NCBI GenBank assembly: GCA_030638765.1 | Contig: DAOWDZ010000193.1 | Coordinates: 1-7,913 of the forward strand | Source of the DNA: Desulfocapsa sp. | Lineage (GTDB): Bacteria; Desulfobacterota; Desulfobulbia; Desulfobulbales; Desulfocapsaceae | Reading direction: 5' to 3' | Length of the DNA stretch: 7,913 nt | Part shown: piece after piece, positions 1 to 6,956 of the stretch | Numbering within the stretch: position 1 is the first letter of the stretch | How the letters are laid out: the number at the start of each line of letters is the position of its first letter | Translations under genes and position numbers: made by a program | Notes under the pieces: generated by a model | What the model was told of the DNA's origin: nothing | The model's database searches: none | Seen by the model: only the letters and a program-made list of their open reading frames with translations

Positions 1-269
1 CCACCACTTGCGGTTTTCCAGAAGTGAGCAGTCTCTATTGCTCGCTTATCGTCCTTTGTTCCCACAAAAATCATTTTTTCTTTTTCGCTCCAGAAGACTC
101 CGGATCGAACCTGGGCCCTCATTTGTTCAATGTTGTAATTCTCTGGATTAAGATATGGGCCACATGCAGTTACTGAACAGCTCCAGTCAATAATGGATAA
201 AAGATTCTCTTCTTTTATTCTTGCAAGGGAGAGTCTGCTGGTAAACAATTTGTCGCTGAAAAAACTCAT
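1..269 (-). CDS. Unrecognised protein, N-terminal part (cut by left window edge)
   Basis: An open frame runs from an ATG at 269-267 to the left edge without a stop, giving 89 codons; the C-terminus lies outside the window. The protein begins MSFFSDKLFTSRLSLARIKE and continues with a hydrophobic/aromatic stretch (LLSIIDWSCSVTACGPYL) and a later FWSEKEKMIFVGTKDDKRA segment. There is no clear signal peptide or transmembrane helix. A purine-rich AGAGAAAAG lies about 6 nt upstream and could serve as a weak ribosome-binding site. The frame also stays open upstream of this ATG, but I see no better start there. It is on the same strand as the chemoreceptor gene, 117 nt downstream of that gene's stop codon and beyond a strong hairpin, so it is probably a separate or attenuated transcript. 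I do not recognise the family and assign no function. Confidence 0.55.
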   Translation of the reverse strand, partial: MSFFSDKLFTSRLSLARIKEENLLSIIDWSCSVTACGPYLNPENYNIEQMRAQVRSGVFWSEKEKMIFVGTKDDKRAIETAHFWKTASG

Positions 270-321
270 GTTTTTCTTTTCTCTGGGATGCGGAATTAGT
301 TGTTTTTGTATGGCAAAAGTA

Positions 322-353
322 CTGTAGCCGATTGAAAATTCAATCGGCTACAG
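322..353 (-). terminator. Perfect 15-bp inverted repeat, probable terminator of the chemoreceptor operon
   Basis: CTGTAGCCGATTGAA (322-336) and TTCAATCGGCTACAG (339-353) are exact reverse complements separated by AA. A folded RNA would probably open the innermost A-T pairs to form a four- to eight-base loop. The hairpin lies 34 nt past the chemoreceptor stop codon. Read on the minus strand it is followed by TACTTTTG, a short imperfect U-tract; on the plus strand there is no U-tract. It therefore best fits a minus-strand intrinsic terminator, perhaps leaky because the U-run is short and interrupted. Confidence 0.7.
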
Positions 354-386
354 GAGTTGTCTTTCTAAAGAATAAAAATGCTGTAA

Positions 387-3300
387 CTACATTTCATTAA
401 CAGCAGTGCTTAGCTCCTTACTTGAAGATGCCAGTTTGTTGAGTGCTTTGATGGTACCGTCAATGGAGAAGTTAACTGCCTCAGTTGACTCCTTGTTGGC
501 CTTAGACGACTCCGTTACACTGCCAAGTTTGACCTGTACTTCCTCTCCGTTGCCACTGAGGATATCCGCCTTCTTATCTAATTCTTTAACAGCACCGGAT
601 ATGGTGACAATGCCAGTGGATATTTTATCCATGGCTTCAAGAGCAGTCTGGATAACTTCGGTTCCATCGCCAAGCATCTTCATACCGTCTTTCATGGCAA
701 AGATGGTATCTTTGGATTCGTGTTCCACTTTTTTAACGATGTTGGCAATATCCACAGCTGATTTGGATGAATTTTCAGCAAGTTTACGAATTTCATCAGC
801 AACAACTGCAAAACCACGCCCTGCATCTCCTGCTCTTGCTGCCTCAATTGCGGCGTTAAATGCAAGTAGATTGGTTTGAGAGGCAATATCTTTGATGATA
901 TCAACAAAGCCGCCAATTTTTTCCAGCTGATTTACAAGATTTCCAACCATTTCATTGGAACTTTCCATGGAATCATTGATGGCCGTCATTTTCTTTTCAG
1001 CATCGGCTCCAGCTTTTTTCCCCTGTGCAGCATCCTCGGAAACACCATTTGCAAGTTCACTTGACTGTGTGGTGAGCTCCACCATTTCTTTAGCAGAATC
1101 AAGCATACCATCAACAGTAGCCGATGAATTGTCAAGCAATTCTGATGCTTCATCAATGAGCTTATTCATGGCGGCCATATTTTCGCTTGCTTCATCCATT
1201 TTAAGTAAGGAATCAGAAACGAGTGTTTCCACTTCACCAGAGGCGGTGTTGATTAACTGCCCTACCTTTGCTTCTGCAGTTACATCCACCATGTATTCCA
1301 GACCACCCTTAACGTTGCCCTTGGCATCTTTGATGGAAATACTGGTAACTTTAACCGGAATATCTTTGCCATTAATATGGGCAGTGGTCTGTTCAGTGAT
1401 TGTTTTATTTTTGCCAATGGCTCGTTGTACTCCGCACTGATCTGTGCCGCAACGGTCTGTGCCAAAAAGATCAGAACATTTTTTTCCTATTGCATCTTCC
1501 ACGCTTACTCCAACCATGGCGGCGCCTGCGGGATTGATATAGGTGATGGTGTGGTTTAGATCCACTGCATGAATGGGATTTGGGATGGCGTTGAGATTAG
1601 CAATTTTTTCATTGGCGTCTTGACGCTGTTTGGCCTCATCGGTGATATTAAGAATAAACTCAAGAGCCCCTTTAATGTTGCCCTTGGCATCTTTGATTGG
1701 TGCGCCGGTATATTTAATGGGCATTATAATACCGTCCTGAGGACGAGCGATGGTTTCTTCAGTAACCACTTTATCTCCACGCATGGCCTGGCCAACAGCA
1801 CATTTTTCTGTCTGGCAATGGGCCGTTTTGAAAAGTTCGTAGCATTTTTTACCAATAACCTGATCAGGAGTTAAATTAACCACTGAGGCGCCAGCCGGAT
1901 TCATAAAGGTTACATTGAAATCCGTATCAACGGACATGATGGGAGTGGGGATGGCGTTGAGATTAGCAATTTTTTCATCTGCGTCTTGCTTTTGCTTTGC
2001 CTCTTCGGTGACATCAAGGATATATTCAAGGGCTCCTTTGATGTTTCCTTTGGCATCCTTAATGGGTGACCCGGTGTATTTAATTGGAACAATGACACCT
2101 TCTGAAGGGCGTGCAATGGTATGCTCAGTGATTACAGAATCTGTTTTCATGGCTTGATCGCAGGCACATTTTTCAGTTTTACAATGAGGTGTTTTGAAGA
2201 GATCAAAACATTTTTTACCAACAACCTCGTCGGGTGTCATTCCAGCCACGGCAGCACCTGCTGGATTCATAAAGGTCACATTGAAATCTGTATCAATGGA
2301 CATGATTGGAGTTGGGATTGTATTCAGATTGTTGATTTTTTCATCAGCTGCCTGTTTTTGAGCTGCTTCTTCAGTTACATCAAGGATATATTCAAGCGCC
2401 CCTTTAATGTTCCCCTTGGCGTCTTTGATTGGTGATCCTGTATATTTAATAGGGACAATAACGCCTTCAGCAGGTCTTGCAATGGTGTGATAAGTGACAA
2501 CCGAATCAGTTTTCATGGCACGGGCACATGCGCATTTTTCTGTTTTACAATGTGGGGTTTTGAAGAGATCAAAACACTTTTTGCCAACGGCCTCATCGGG
2601 AGTCAGTCCTGCGACGGATGCACCAGCAGGATTCATAAAGGTGACGTTGAAGTCCGTATCAATGGACATGATGGGAGTTGGAATTGTATTAAGATTGTTA
2701 ATTTTTTCATCCGCATCCTGTTTTTGTTTTGCCTCTTCAGTGACATCAAGGATATATTCAAGGGCTCCTTTGATATTCCCCTTTGCATCTTTGATGGGTG
2801 ACCCTGTGTATTTGATAGGAATAATCACCCCTTCTGCGGGTCTTGCAATGGTGTGATCAGTGATGACCGAATCAGTTTTCATGGCACGGGCACATGCGCA
2901 TTTTTCTGTTTTACAATGAGGTGTTTTAAAGAGATCAAAACATTTTTTACCAACTGCTTCATCTGGAGTTAATCCGGCAATGGAAGCACCGGCAGGATTC
3001 ATAAAAGTCACATTGAAATCTGTATCAATGGACATGATTGGTGTGGGGATTGTGTTGAGATTATTGATTTTTTCGTCAGCAGCTTGTTTTTGAGCCACTT
3101 CTTCAGTTACATCGAGTATATACTCGAGTGCTCCCTTAACATTTCCTTTGGCATCTTTTATTGGTGATCCAGTGTATTTAATTGGAACAATCACCCCTTC
3201 CGCAGGTCGTGCGATGGTATGTTCGGTGATAACTGAATCGGTTTTCATGGCTTGAGCACATGCGCATTTTTCAGTTTTACAATGCGGTGTTTTAAAAAGA

Positions 3301-4190
3301 TCAAAGCACTTTTTCCCCACTGTTTCGTCGGGTGTCATTCCCACAACAGCAGCACCGGCAGGATTCATAAAAGTAACATTAAACTCAGTATCAATTGACA
3401 TAATTGGTGTCGGAATTGTATTGAGATTATTGATTTTTTCATCCGCTTCCTGCTTTTTCTGCGCTTCTTCAGTGACGTCTAGAATATATTCAAGAGCTCC
3501 CTTAATGTTTCCCTTGGCATCTTTTATTGGAGCACCGGTGTATTTGATCGGAATAATAACTCCATCAGCAGGTCGTGCGATGGTAACATCGGAAATAACA
3601 GAATCTGTTTTCATGGCACGTGCGCAGGCACATTTTTCAGTTTTACAGTGCGGTGTCTTAAACAGATCGTAGCATTTGGTACCCATAACTTCATCGGGGG
3701 CTTTTCCGGCAACAGCAGCACCAGCCGGGTTTATAAATGTGATGTTGAATTTGTCATCAATTTCCATGATAGGTGTGGGGATGACATTAAGATCTGTTTC
3801 CATCTGCCTGAGTTTCGATTGGAGATCTTTAAATTCAGTGATGTTTGTCATGGAAACAAGGGTCCCATCTTTTTCAGGCATGGGAGTTGCCTTGGAGTGG
3901 TACCAAGCGGCAGCACTGCCATTGCTTGTATGGAGGACATCGTCTTCCGCTACTTTTTTTATACGTTTGGATTTTACAATAGGGCAGTTTTTTGTACCGC
4001 AATGCTGTGAAGGACAAGCCTCTTCGCAGGTGAGTTTACCGATAACCTGCGAAGATTTGAGTTTGAATTCCTTTAAGAAGGCATCATTTGTCCAGGTGAT
4101 GAGCATATCATCATTAACCAGGTAACTGGGTTCCGCTAACAGTTCAAAACCTGTGGTATCAATTTTTGTTTGAGGTGTTGCAGTGGCCAT
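387..4190 (-). CDS. Soluble methyl-accepting chemotaxis protein with eight Cys-rich PAS modules
   Basis: This 1267-residue receptor would sense a signal through its PAS domains and control a CheA kinase. Residues ~14-125 are a divergent PAS domain. From I137 to ~990 there are seven PAS modules, each starting near IPTPIM (I137, 259, 381, 503, 625, 747, 869), an exact 122-residue period. Helical linkers such as [16 protein letters not shown] join them. Residues ~985-1267 form the MCP signalling hairpin, with a canonical tip around 1110-1135 ([20 protein letters not shown]). Each arm is roughly 135-146 residues, about 20 heptads. No transmembrane helix or signal peptide is visible, so it should be cytoplasmic. 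No C-terminal CheR-tethering pentapeptide is seen (the end is STAVNEM). All 30 cysteines lie in C-x8-C-x4-C motifs, one per PAS module: a metal centre or thiol switch is inferred, not shown. The ATG overlaps the upstream stop (TAATG) with AGAGGA six nt before it, indicating translational coupling. The MCP identity is secure; the ligand is unknown. Confidence 0.97.
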   Translation of the reverse strand: MATATPQTKIDTTGFELLAEPSYLVNDDMLITWTNDAFLKEFKLKSSQVIGKLTCEEACPSQHCGTKNCPIVKSKRIKKVAEDDVLHTSNGSAAAWYHSKATPMPEKDGTLVSMTNITEFKDLQSKLRQMETDLNVIPTPIMEIDDKFNITFINPAGAAVAGKAPDEVMGTKCYDLFKTPHCKTEKCACARAMKTDSVISDVTIARPADGVIIPIKYTGAPIKDAKGNIKGALEYILDVTEEAQKKQEADEKINNLNTIPTPIMSIDTEFNVTFMNPAGAAVVGMTPDETVGKKCFDLFKTPHCKTEKCACAQAMKTDSVITEHTIARPAEGVIVPIKYTGSPIKDAKGNVKGALEYILDVTEEVAQKQAADEKINNLNTIPTPIMSIDTDFNVTFMNPAGASIAGLTPDEAVGKKCFDLFKTPHCKTEKCACARAMKTDSVITDHTIARPAEGVIIPIKYTGSPIKDAKGNIKGALEYILDVTEEAKQKQDADEKINNLNTIPTPIMSIDTDFNVTFMNPAGASVAGLTPDEAVGKKCFDLFKTPHCKTEKCACARAMKTDSVVTYHTIARPAEGVIVPIKYTGSPIKDAKGNIKGALEYILDVTEEAAQKQAADEKINNLNTIPTPIMSIDTDFNVTFMNPAGAAVAGMTPDEVVGKKCFDLFKTPHCKTEKCACDQAMKTDSVITEHTIARPSEGVIVPIKYTGSPIKDAKGNIKGALEYILDVTEEAKQKQDADEKIANLNAIPTPIMSVDTDFNVTFMNPAGASVVNLTPDQVIGKKCYELFKTAHCQTEKCAVGQAMRGDKVVTEETIARPQDGIIMPIKYTGAPIKDAKGNIKGALEFILNITDEAKQRQDANEKIANLNAIPNPIHAVDLNHTITYINPAGAAMVGVSVEDAIGKKCSDLFGTDRCGTDQCGVQRAIGKNKTITEQTTAHINGKDIPVKVTSISIKDAKGNVKGGLEYMVDVTAEAKVGQLINTASGEVETLVSDSLLKMDEASENMAAMNKLIDEASELLDNSSATVDGMLDSAKEMVELTTQSSELANGVSEDAAQGKKAGADAEKKMTAINDSMESSNEMVGNLVNQLEKIGGFVDIIKDIASQTNLLAFNAAIEAARAGDAGRGFAVVADEIRKLAENSSKSAVDIANIVKKVEHESKDTIFAMKDGMKMLGDGTEVIQTALEAMDKISTGIVTISGAVKELDKKADILSGNGEEVQVKLGSVTESSKANKESTEAVNFSIDGTIKALNKLASSSKELSTAVNEM
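1221..3782 (-). repeat. Seven tandem 366-bp coding repeats (PAS modules) inside the chemoreceptor gene
   Basis: Seven in-frame units of exactly 366 bp begin at minus-strand positions 3782, 3416, 3050, 2684, 2318, 1952 and 1586, with no length variation. Units 2-5 are nearly identical in protein; units 1 and 6 are close; unit 7, next to the signalling domain, is most divergent. DNA identity is patchy. Units 3 and 4 share a perfect 53-nt stretch (2866-2918 against 2500-2552). The adjoining 78 nt (2919-2996 against 2553-2630) differ at 15 positions by my count but change only one residue. The pattern suggests old duplications kept under purifying selection, with possible local gene conversion. 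Confidence 0.93.
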
Positions 4191-5731
4191 TATTTTTCCT
4201 CTTGTAGAGTTTCTGGTAACGGAGCTGTTTGTTTTTCAGTCTCGTGATAGTCAATTGTTTTTTCAGATTTATGTGCAATGTCTTGTCGTAGGTGATTATT
4301 GATAAGATTTCGGGTGTTGATAACCAGGACATGTTCTGTTATCCCCTGCTCATCTTCATATTCTATAAGACGATCTAAGGTGTCTTTTTTTGGTTGTAGC
4401 TGAGGATTTAAAGATGGGGTGTTGTGGAACTCTTCCTGTTTATAAATGGTGGTAATACTATCTACCTGTAAAGCAACTACGTGCTTTCCATCACGACATA
4501 TAATCAGTCGTGAGTTGTTGCTTTCTTTGTCCCGTTCTGGGTAATTGTAGAAACTGCGCAGGTCAACCACTGGTATGACGTGACCTCTAAGGTTAATGAC
4601 TTTGGAATCAAATCCCTGTGCGCCCGGAATTGGCATTAACTTGTTGTGTTCTATTATTTCCTGAACATCCTTCAGCTCAATGGCAAAGTGTTTTTGGATA
4701 GAAAAAATAAGGTAACAGTTTTCGGTGATGAGGTGTTTTGATACTGATATCGCTGTGGAGTCAGATTCCTCTACATCATCGCCGGTTTTTATTCTGGACA
4801 TGGACGAAAGAAGTTCCATCTGGCTGGTAACCAGATTTGCTACATCAAGGAGCATTATATTGCGGCCTGAGATCGGTTCATATATTCCTGTAACAGATTG
4901 ATCACCATTTGGTGGCATAATGAGGATTTTTTCATTGCAGACGGTAAGGATTTCCACAATTTCATCAATAATCATTCCAAAATTCAAAGTATCGGTGGCC
5001 ATAACCAAAATTCGACTAGATTCGCAGTCTGCTCCAGAATTGTCTCCGGTTAAGAGGGCGCTGGCATTCATAACCGGAATGGTGCGACCTCGTAGTTGCA
5101 GGGCACCTTCGAGATATCCGGTTTTAAACATATCGTCAATTTCAGTGATAAAGGTGAGTTCCCGTGAATTTTCCACCGGAACTCCGTATTCTCTTCCACC
5201 TGAAGAAAAAATGACATATCTGGAATAGGTATATGTCTCAGTGGCTTTTGGTGTCGTAGCGGCTGTTTCGAGTTGATCCGTTAAAAGATTGCCATCCAGG
5301 AACAATCGGTTGAGATCCAATACTTCAAGAGTTCTATTTTGATCAGCCAGGGTTATCAGGTCTGAGATGATATAGTCTTTGGACTGTAATGCCGGTTGAA
5401 TTGGAAGGAGAAGAGAATCGTCAATCCGCAGTACCTCTTTGATGTCATCAAAGAGCAGGCCGAACTTCTGGTTTGCCAGGATGACGACAGCAATTTTGGC
5501 ATCTTCGTCGTATTGGGCAGATCCTTCCAGGCACATTCTTTTTTTGAGGTTCAGCACAGGGATGGTGATGTTACGAAGGTGCATGATACCTTCAAGAAAA
5601 GGAACACTGGCAGGGAGGGGTTGGATTTTTTCTGTGAGCGGTGTGGCCTCTGTGACATTTTCCGCCGCAATGGCAATCTCAATCCCCTGGTCCCGATCAA
5701 GAATAAATGATGCAAAAAGTTGTTCTGCCAT
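4190..5731 (-). CDS. CheW-like coupling/scaffold protein with three tandem CheW domains
   Basis: CheW domains bridge chemoreceptors and the CheA kinase in cytoplasmic arrays. This 513-residue protein carries three, where classical CheW (about 160 residues) has one. Each contains the diagnostic loop-strand motif: [18 protein letters not shown] (45-62), [18 protein letters not shown] (206-223) and [18 protein letters not shown] (378-395). Each also has a hydrophobic closing strand, [12 protein letters not shown] (133-144), [11 protein letters not shown] (291-301) and [11 protein letters not shown] (467-477). Approximate domain limits are 1-147, 165-315 and 335-485, followed by a charged tail to 513. 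The third domain is closest to the consensus and the first two are more divergent. No receiver or kinase domain is present, so this is neither CheV nor CheA. The ATG at 5731 is preceded by AGGCAGG (5743-5737) with 5-nt spacing. It is first in a two-gene operon with the chemoreceptor, sharing one base at the junction, so its likely partner is that receptor. A sigma-54 promoter lies upstream. Confidence 0.93.
   Translation of the reverse strand: MAEQLFASFILDRDQGIEIAIAAENVTEATPLTEKIQPLPASVPFLEGIMHLRNITIPVLNLKKRMCLEGSAQYDEDAKIAVVILANQKFGLLFDDIKEVLRIDDSLLLPIQPALQSKDYIISDLITLADQNRTLEVLDLNRLFLDGNLLTDQLETAATTPKATETYTYSRYVIFSSGGREYGVPVENSRELTFITEIDDMFKTGYLEGALQLRGRTIPVMNASALLTGDNSGADCESSRILVMATDTLNFGMIIDEIVEILTVCNEKILIMPPNGDQSVTGIYEPISGRNIMLLDVANLVTSQMELLSSMSRIKTGDDVEESDSTAISVSKHLITENCYLIFSIQKHFAIELKDVQEIIEHNKLMPIPGAQGFDSKVINLRGHVIPVVDLRSFYNYPERDKESNNSRLIICRDGKHVVALQVDSITTIYKQEEFHNTPSLNPQLQPKKDTLDRLIEYEDEQGITEHVLVINTRNLINNHLRQDIAHKSEKTIDYHETEKQTAPLPETLQEEK
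4197..4202 (-). promoter_or_regulatory. Ribosome-binding site of the chemoreceptor gene, inside the end of the CheW gene
   Basis: AGAGGA on the minus strand ends six nt before the chemoreceptor ATG and lies within the last codons of the CheW-like gene. The stop and start overlap as TAATG (4192-4188). A strong site plus a one-base overlap predicts coupled translation, which would keep scaffold and receptor in a fixed ratio. Confidence 0.8.
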
Positions 5732-5801
5732 GGTTACCTGCCTTTTTAGTAAAACGTAACTAATGTTTCAGATTCAAGAGTGTTAATAACGGAATAGAGA
5801 T

Positions 5802-5817
5802 AGCAAAAAGTGTGCCA
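5802..5817 (-). promoter_or_regulatory. Sigma-54 (RpoN) -24/-12 promoter of the chemotaxis operon
   Basis: On the minus strand the sequence is TGGCACACTTTTTGCT. It matches the RpoN consensus TGGCAC-N5-TTGCW at every defined position, with the required 10 nt between the invariant GG (5816-5815) and GC (5804-5803). The predicted start site is near 5791, giving a leader of about 60 nt before the CheW-like ATG at 5731. Orientation and distance fit this operon exactly. RpoN promoters need an ATP-dependent enhancer-binding protein, so the operon should be conditionally expressed; that activator is not encoded in the window. Confidence 0.85.
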
Positions 5818-5911
5818 CATTTTGCGTAGTTTTGGGATTGTTTATTATTACTTAAAATCAGTAGGTTATGTTTTTTTAATGCGTGGGGTCAAGAAAGAGG
5901 AGGGATGTGTG

Positions 5912-5931
5912 ATGGTCATAAAAGTGACCAT
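5912..5931. promoter_or_regulatory. Palindrome, candidate enhancer-binding-protein site
   Basis: ATGGTCA (5912-5918) and TGACCAT (5925-5931) are perfect 7-bp inverted arms around a 6-bp spacer. The centre lies about 130 bp upstream of the predicted sigma-54 start site, within the usual range for upstream activator sequences. A related sequence, ATGGAGACCAT, occurs at 5985-5995 and repeats the GACCAT half-site. The symmetry is seen directly; the function is inferred from position. It is not flanked by a U-tract, so a terminator role is unlikely. Confidence 0.4.
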
Positions 5932-6068
5932 GAATTAAAATGTGTATAGTTTTGTGGATTATCTGATTTGTATATGTGTTCACTATGGAGACCATTTATA
6001 CATGAAGTGGCAGAAGTATTGAAAACAATATAGGGACAAGTTAGAAGTAAGGAGTTTGATCAGATAAG

Positions 6069-6110
6069 TGTGGTACTTCGCAATGCCTGGCAGCTTTGTG
6101 AAGTACCACA
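6069..6110 (-). terminator. Stem-loop downstream of the nitroreductase gene, possible terminator
   Basis: Arms 6069-6083 and 6096-6110 pair over 15 bp with a single G-U, enclosing a 12-nt loop; the outer 11 bp (TGTGGTACTTC / GAAGTACCACA) are perfect. It begins 8 nt beyond the nitroreductase stop codon, the usual place for a terminator. However, the minus-strand sequence after the stem (CTTATCTGATC) is not U-rich, so it may instead stabilise the 3' end or act with Rho. Confidence 0.5.
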
Positions 6111-6118
6111 GGTGTTTA

Positions 6119-6781
6119 CTATTCCATCCAGGTGCAGAATGTATTTGGGTCGGCTCGTTCAGTACGATAAGCGTTGACGGGTGAGTCCATATCCGGATAG
6201 CCAAGGGACAGGCCAAGGATTAATCGTTTGGAAGCGGGAATACCAAGACACTCTTTCACTTCCTTTGCGTAATCGGTGGCAAATGCCTGGGGAACTGTGG
6301 CAAGTCCTTTGGCGTGGGCTGCAAGCATCAGGCTTTGAGCAAACAGGCCTATATCAAAAAGTGACCATTCACTTAACGATGCGTCCTGAAAGAGATAGAT
6401 GGCATGAGGAGCATAGTAAAAATTGAAGTTAGCTTTTTTTGCTTTAACTATCATTTCCGGTGCGCCAAGATCAAGACCAGTGAGTTCTTTACGTTTGGCA
6501 AGAAGGTGTGAGATATTTTTTTGTTCTGCTTCCGGCCAGGAAACAGGTGCAGCAAGATCAGGACTGTTTTCCTTTCTCTCTCCCAACAGACCAACAAGCA
6601 TGGTGGAGAGTTCTTTCTTTTTATTTCCGGAGAGGATTACTGCCTGCCAGGGTTGAGAGTTTTTGTAAGATGGGCTCCATCTGGCGATTTCAATGAGTTC
6701 CTCAAGATCTTTCTTTGGGACTTCTTCTGTGGTAAATTTTCTGATGCTTCTACGGGTTTTGATGCATTCCAGAGTGTCCAT
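6119..6781 (-). CDS. Nitroreductase-family NAD(P)H:FMN oxidoreductase
   Basis: From the ATG at 6781 this is a 220-residue protein, a typical length for the family. These homodimeric cytoplasmic flavoproteins use NAD(P)H to reduce nitroaromatics, quinones or other acceptors. FMN-contact motifs are visible: TRRSIRKF (9-16) for the phosphate, WSPSYKNSQPWQ (35-46), APHAIYLFQD (124-133), LGLSLGYPD (189-197) and the terminal N203-R206-R209 pattern before a Trp near the C-terminus. The open frame extends upstream to a TTG at 6946, but the extra 55 residues do not resemble the family and would end 10 nt from the divergent gene, so I choose the internal ATG where homology begins. That ATG has no visible Shine-Dalgarno. 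It is convergent with no neighbour and is transcribed divergently from the MATE gene. The natural substrate cannot be deduced. Confidence 0.92.
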   Translation of the reverse strand: MDTLECIKTRRSIRKFTTEEVPKKDLEELIEIARWSPSYKNSQPWQAVILSGNKKKELSTMLVGLLGERKENSPDLAAPVSWPEAEQKNISHLLAKRKELTGLDLGAPEMIVKAKKANFNFYYAPHAIYLFQDASLSEWSLFDIGLFAQSLMLAAHAKGLATVPQAFATDYAKEVKECLGIPASKRLILGLSLGYPDMDSPVNAYRTERADPNTFCTWME

Positions 6782-6956
6782 AATTTGAGTGGTGGGCTGA
6801 AGGAATATTAGGCTGAAGAGTGATGGAAAAACATTGTTGTTCCTCTCTTTACAGCCGCTTGTGTCGTTTACAGTTGATTTTAATATGGATAAAAGGTTTA
6901 CAGTGAAATGTCCAAATATATTTCTGTTTAATATCTGATTATTCAAAGACCCTGTT
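6782..6956. promoter_or_regulatory. Divergent promoter region between nitroreductase and MATE genes
   Basis: Promoters for both genes should lie in this 175-bp spacer. On the plus strand the heptamer TTTACAG occurs three times (6848-6854, 6867-6873, 6897-6903). GGCTGAAG occurs twice with a 16-bp period (6795-6802, 6811-6818). TTTACA also resembles a -35 hexamer, but I find no well-spaced TATAAT-like partner, so I do not assign a specific promoter. No sigma-54 consensus is seen here. Confidence 0.4.
6808..6834 (-). CDS. Possible 8-codon leader peptide ahead of the nitroreductase gene
   Basis: ATG at 6834 opens an 8-codon frame (MFFHHSSA) ending in TAA at 6810-6808. It is preceded by AGAGAGGA (6848-6841) at 6-nt spacing, the best ribosome-binding site in this leader. 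It closes 26 nt before the nitroreductase ATG, which itself lacks one, and it is out of frame with that gene. It could be a leader peptide that helps deliver ribosomes, or chance in a short AT-rich spacer. No attenuator hairpins are evident. Confidence 0.2.
   Translation of the reverse strand: MFFHHSSA

Larger units (their letters stand above)
5732..6118. other. Intergenic regulatory region between the CheW-like gene and the nitroreductase gene
   Basis: This 387-bp AT-rich stretch has no convincing protein-coding gene. It holds, from the operon side outward, the CheW ribosome-binding site (5737-5743), a sigma-54 promoter (5802-5817), an AT-rich segment (about 5820-5880) that could be bent or bind IHF, a 20-bp palindrome (5912-5931), a partial related site ATGGAGACCAT (5985-5995), and a stem-loop (6069-6110) close to the nitroreductase stop codon. 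I could not identify a specific IHF consensus. Confidence 0.7.

Noticed and set aside
406..1440. Long plus-strand open frames opposite the MCP signalling domain (e.g. 406-879, 955-1440)
   Set aside because: Low-complexity Ser/Leu-rich translations antisense to a clearly conserved MCP domain; no ribosome-binding evidence.
2121..2801. Two plus-strand 104-codon frames (2121-2435 and 2487-2801) that resemble each other
   Set aside because: They start exactly 366 bp apart and lie wholly antisense to the PAS repeats. Their similarity is just the shadow of the repeat period in the real gene.
1221..3782. CRISPR array or transposon-like interpretation of the regular repeats
   Set aside because: The units are 366 bp, in frame, without spacers or terminal inverted repeats, and each encodes a PAS domain.
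1434..4026. c-type haem binding (CxxCH) by the Cys-rich PAS modules
   Set aside because: No CxxCH occurs, there is no signal peptide, and the protein is predicted to be cytoplasmic.
5983..6216. 77-codon minus-strand frame overlapping the nitroreductase C-terminus
   Set aside because: Out of frame with the well-supported nitroreductase; it crosses the stem-loop and its product has no recognisable domain.
6782..6946. N-terminal extension of the nitroreductase from a TTG at 6946
   Set aside because: The 55 extra residues do not look like the family, and the start would lie 10 nt from the divergent MATE ATG, leaving no promoter space.
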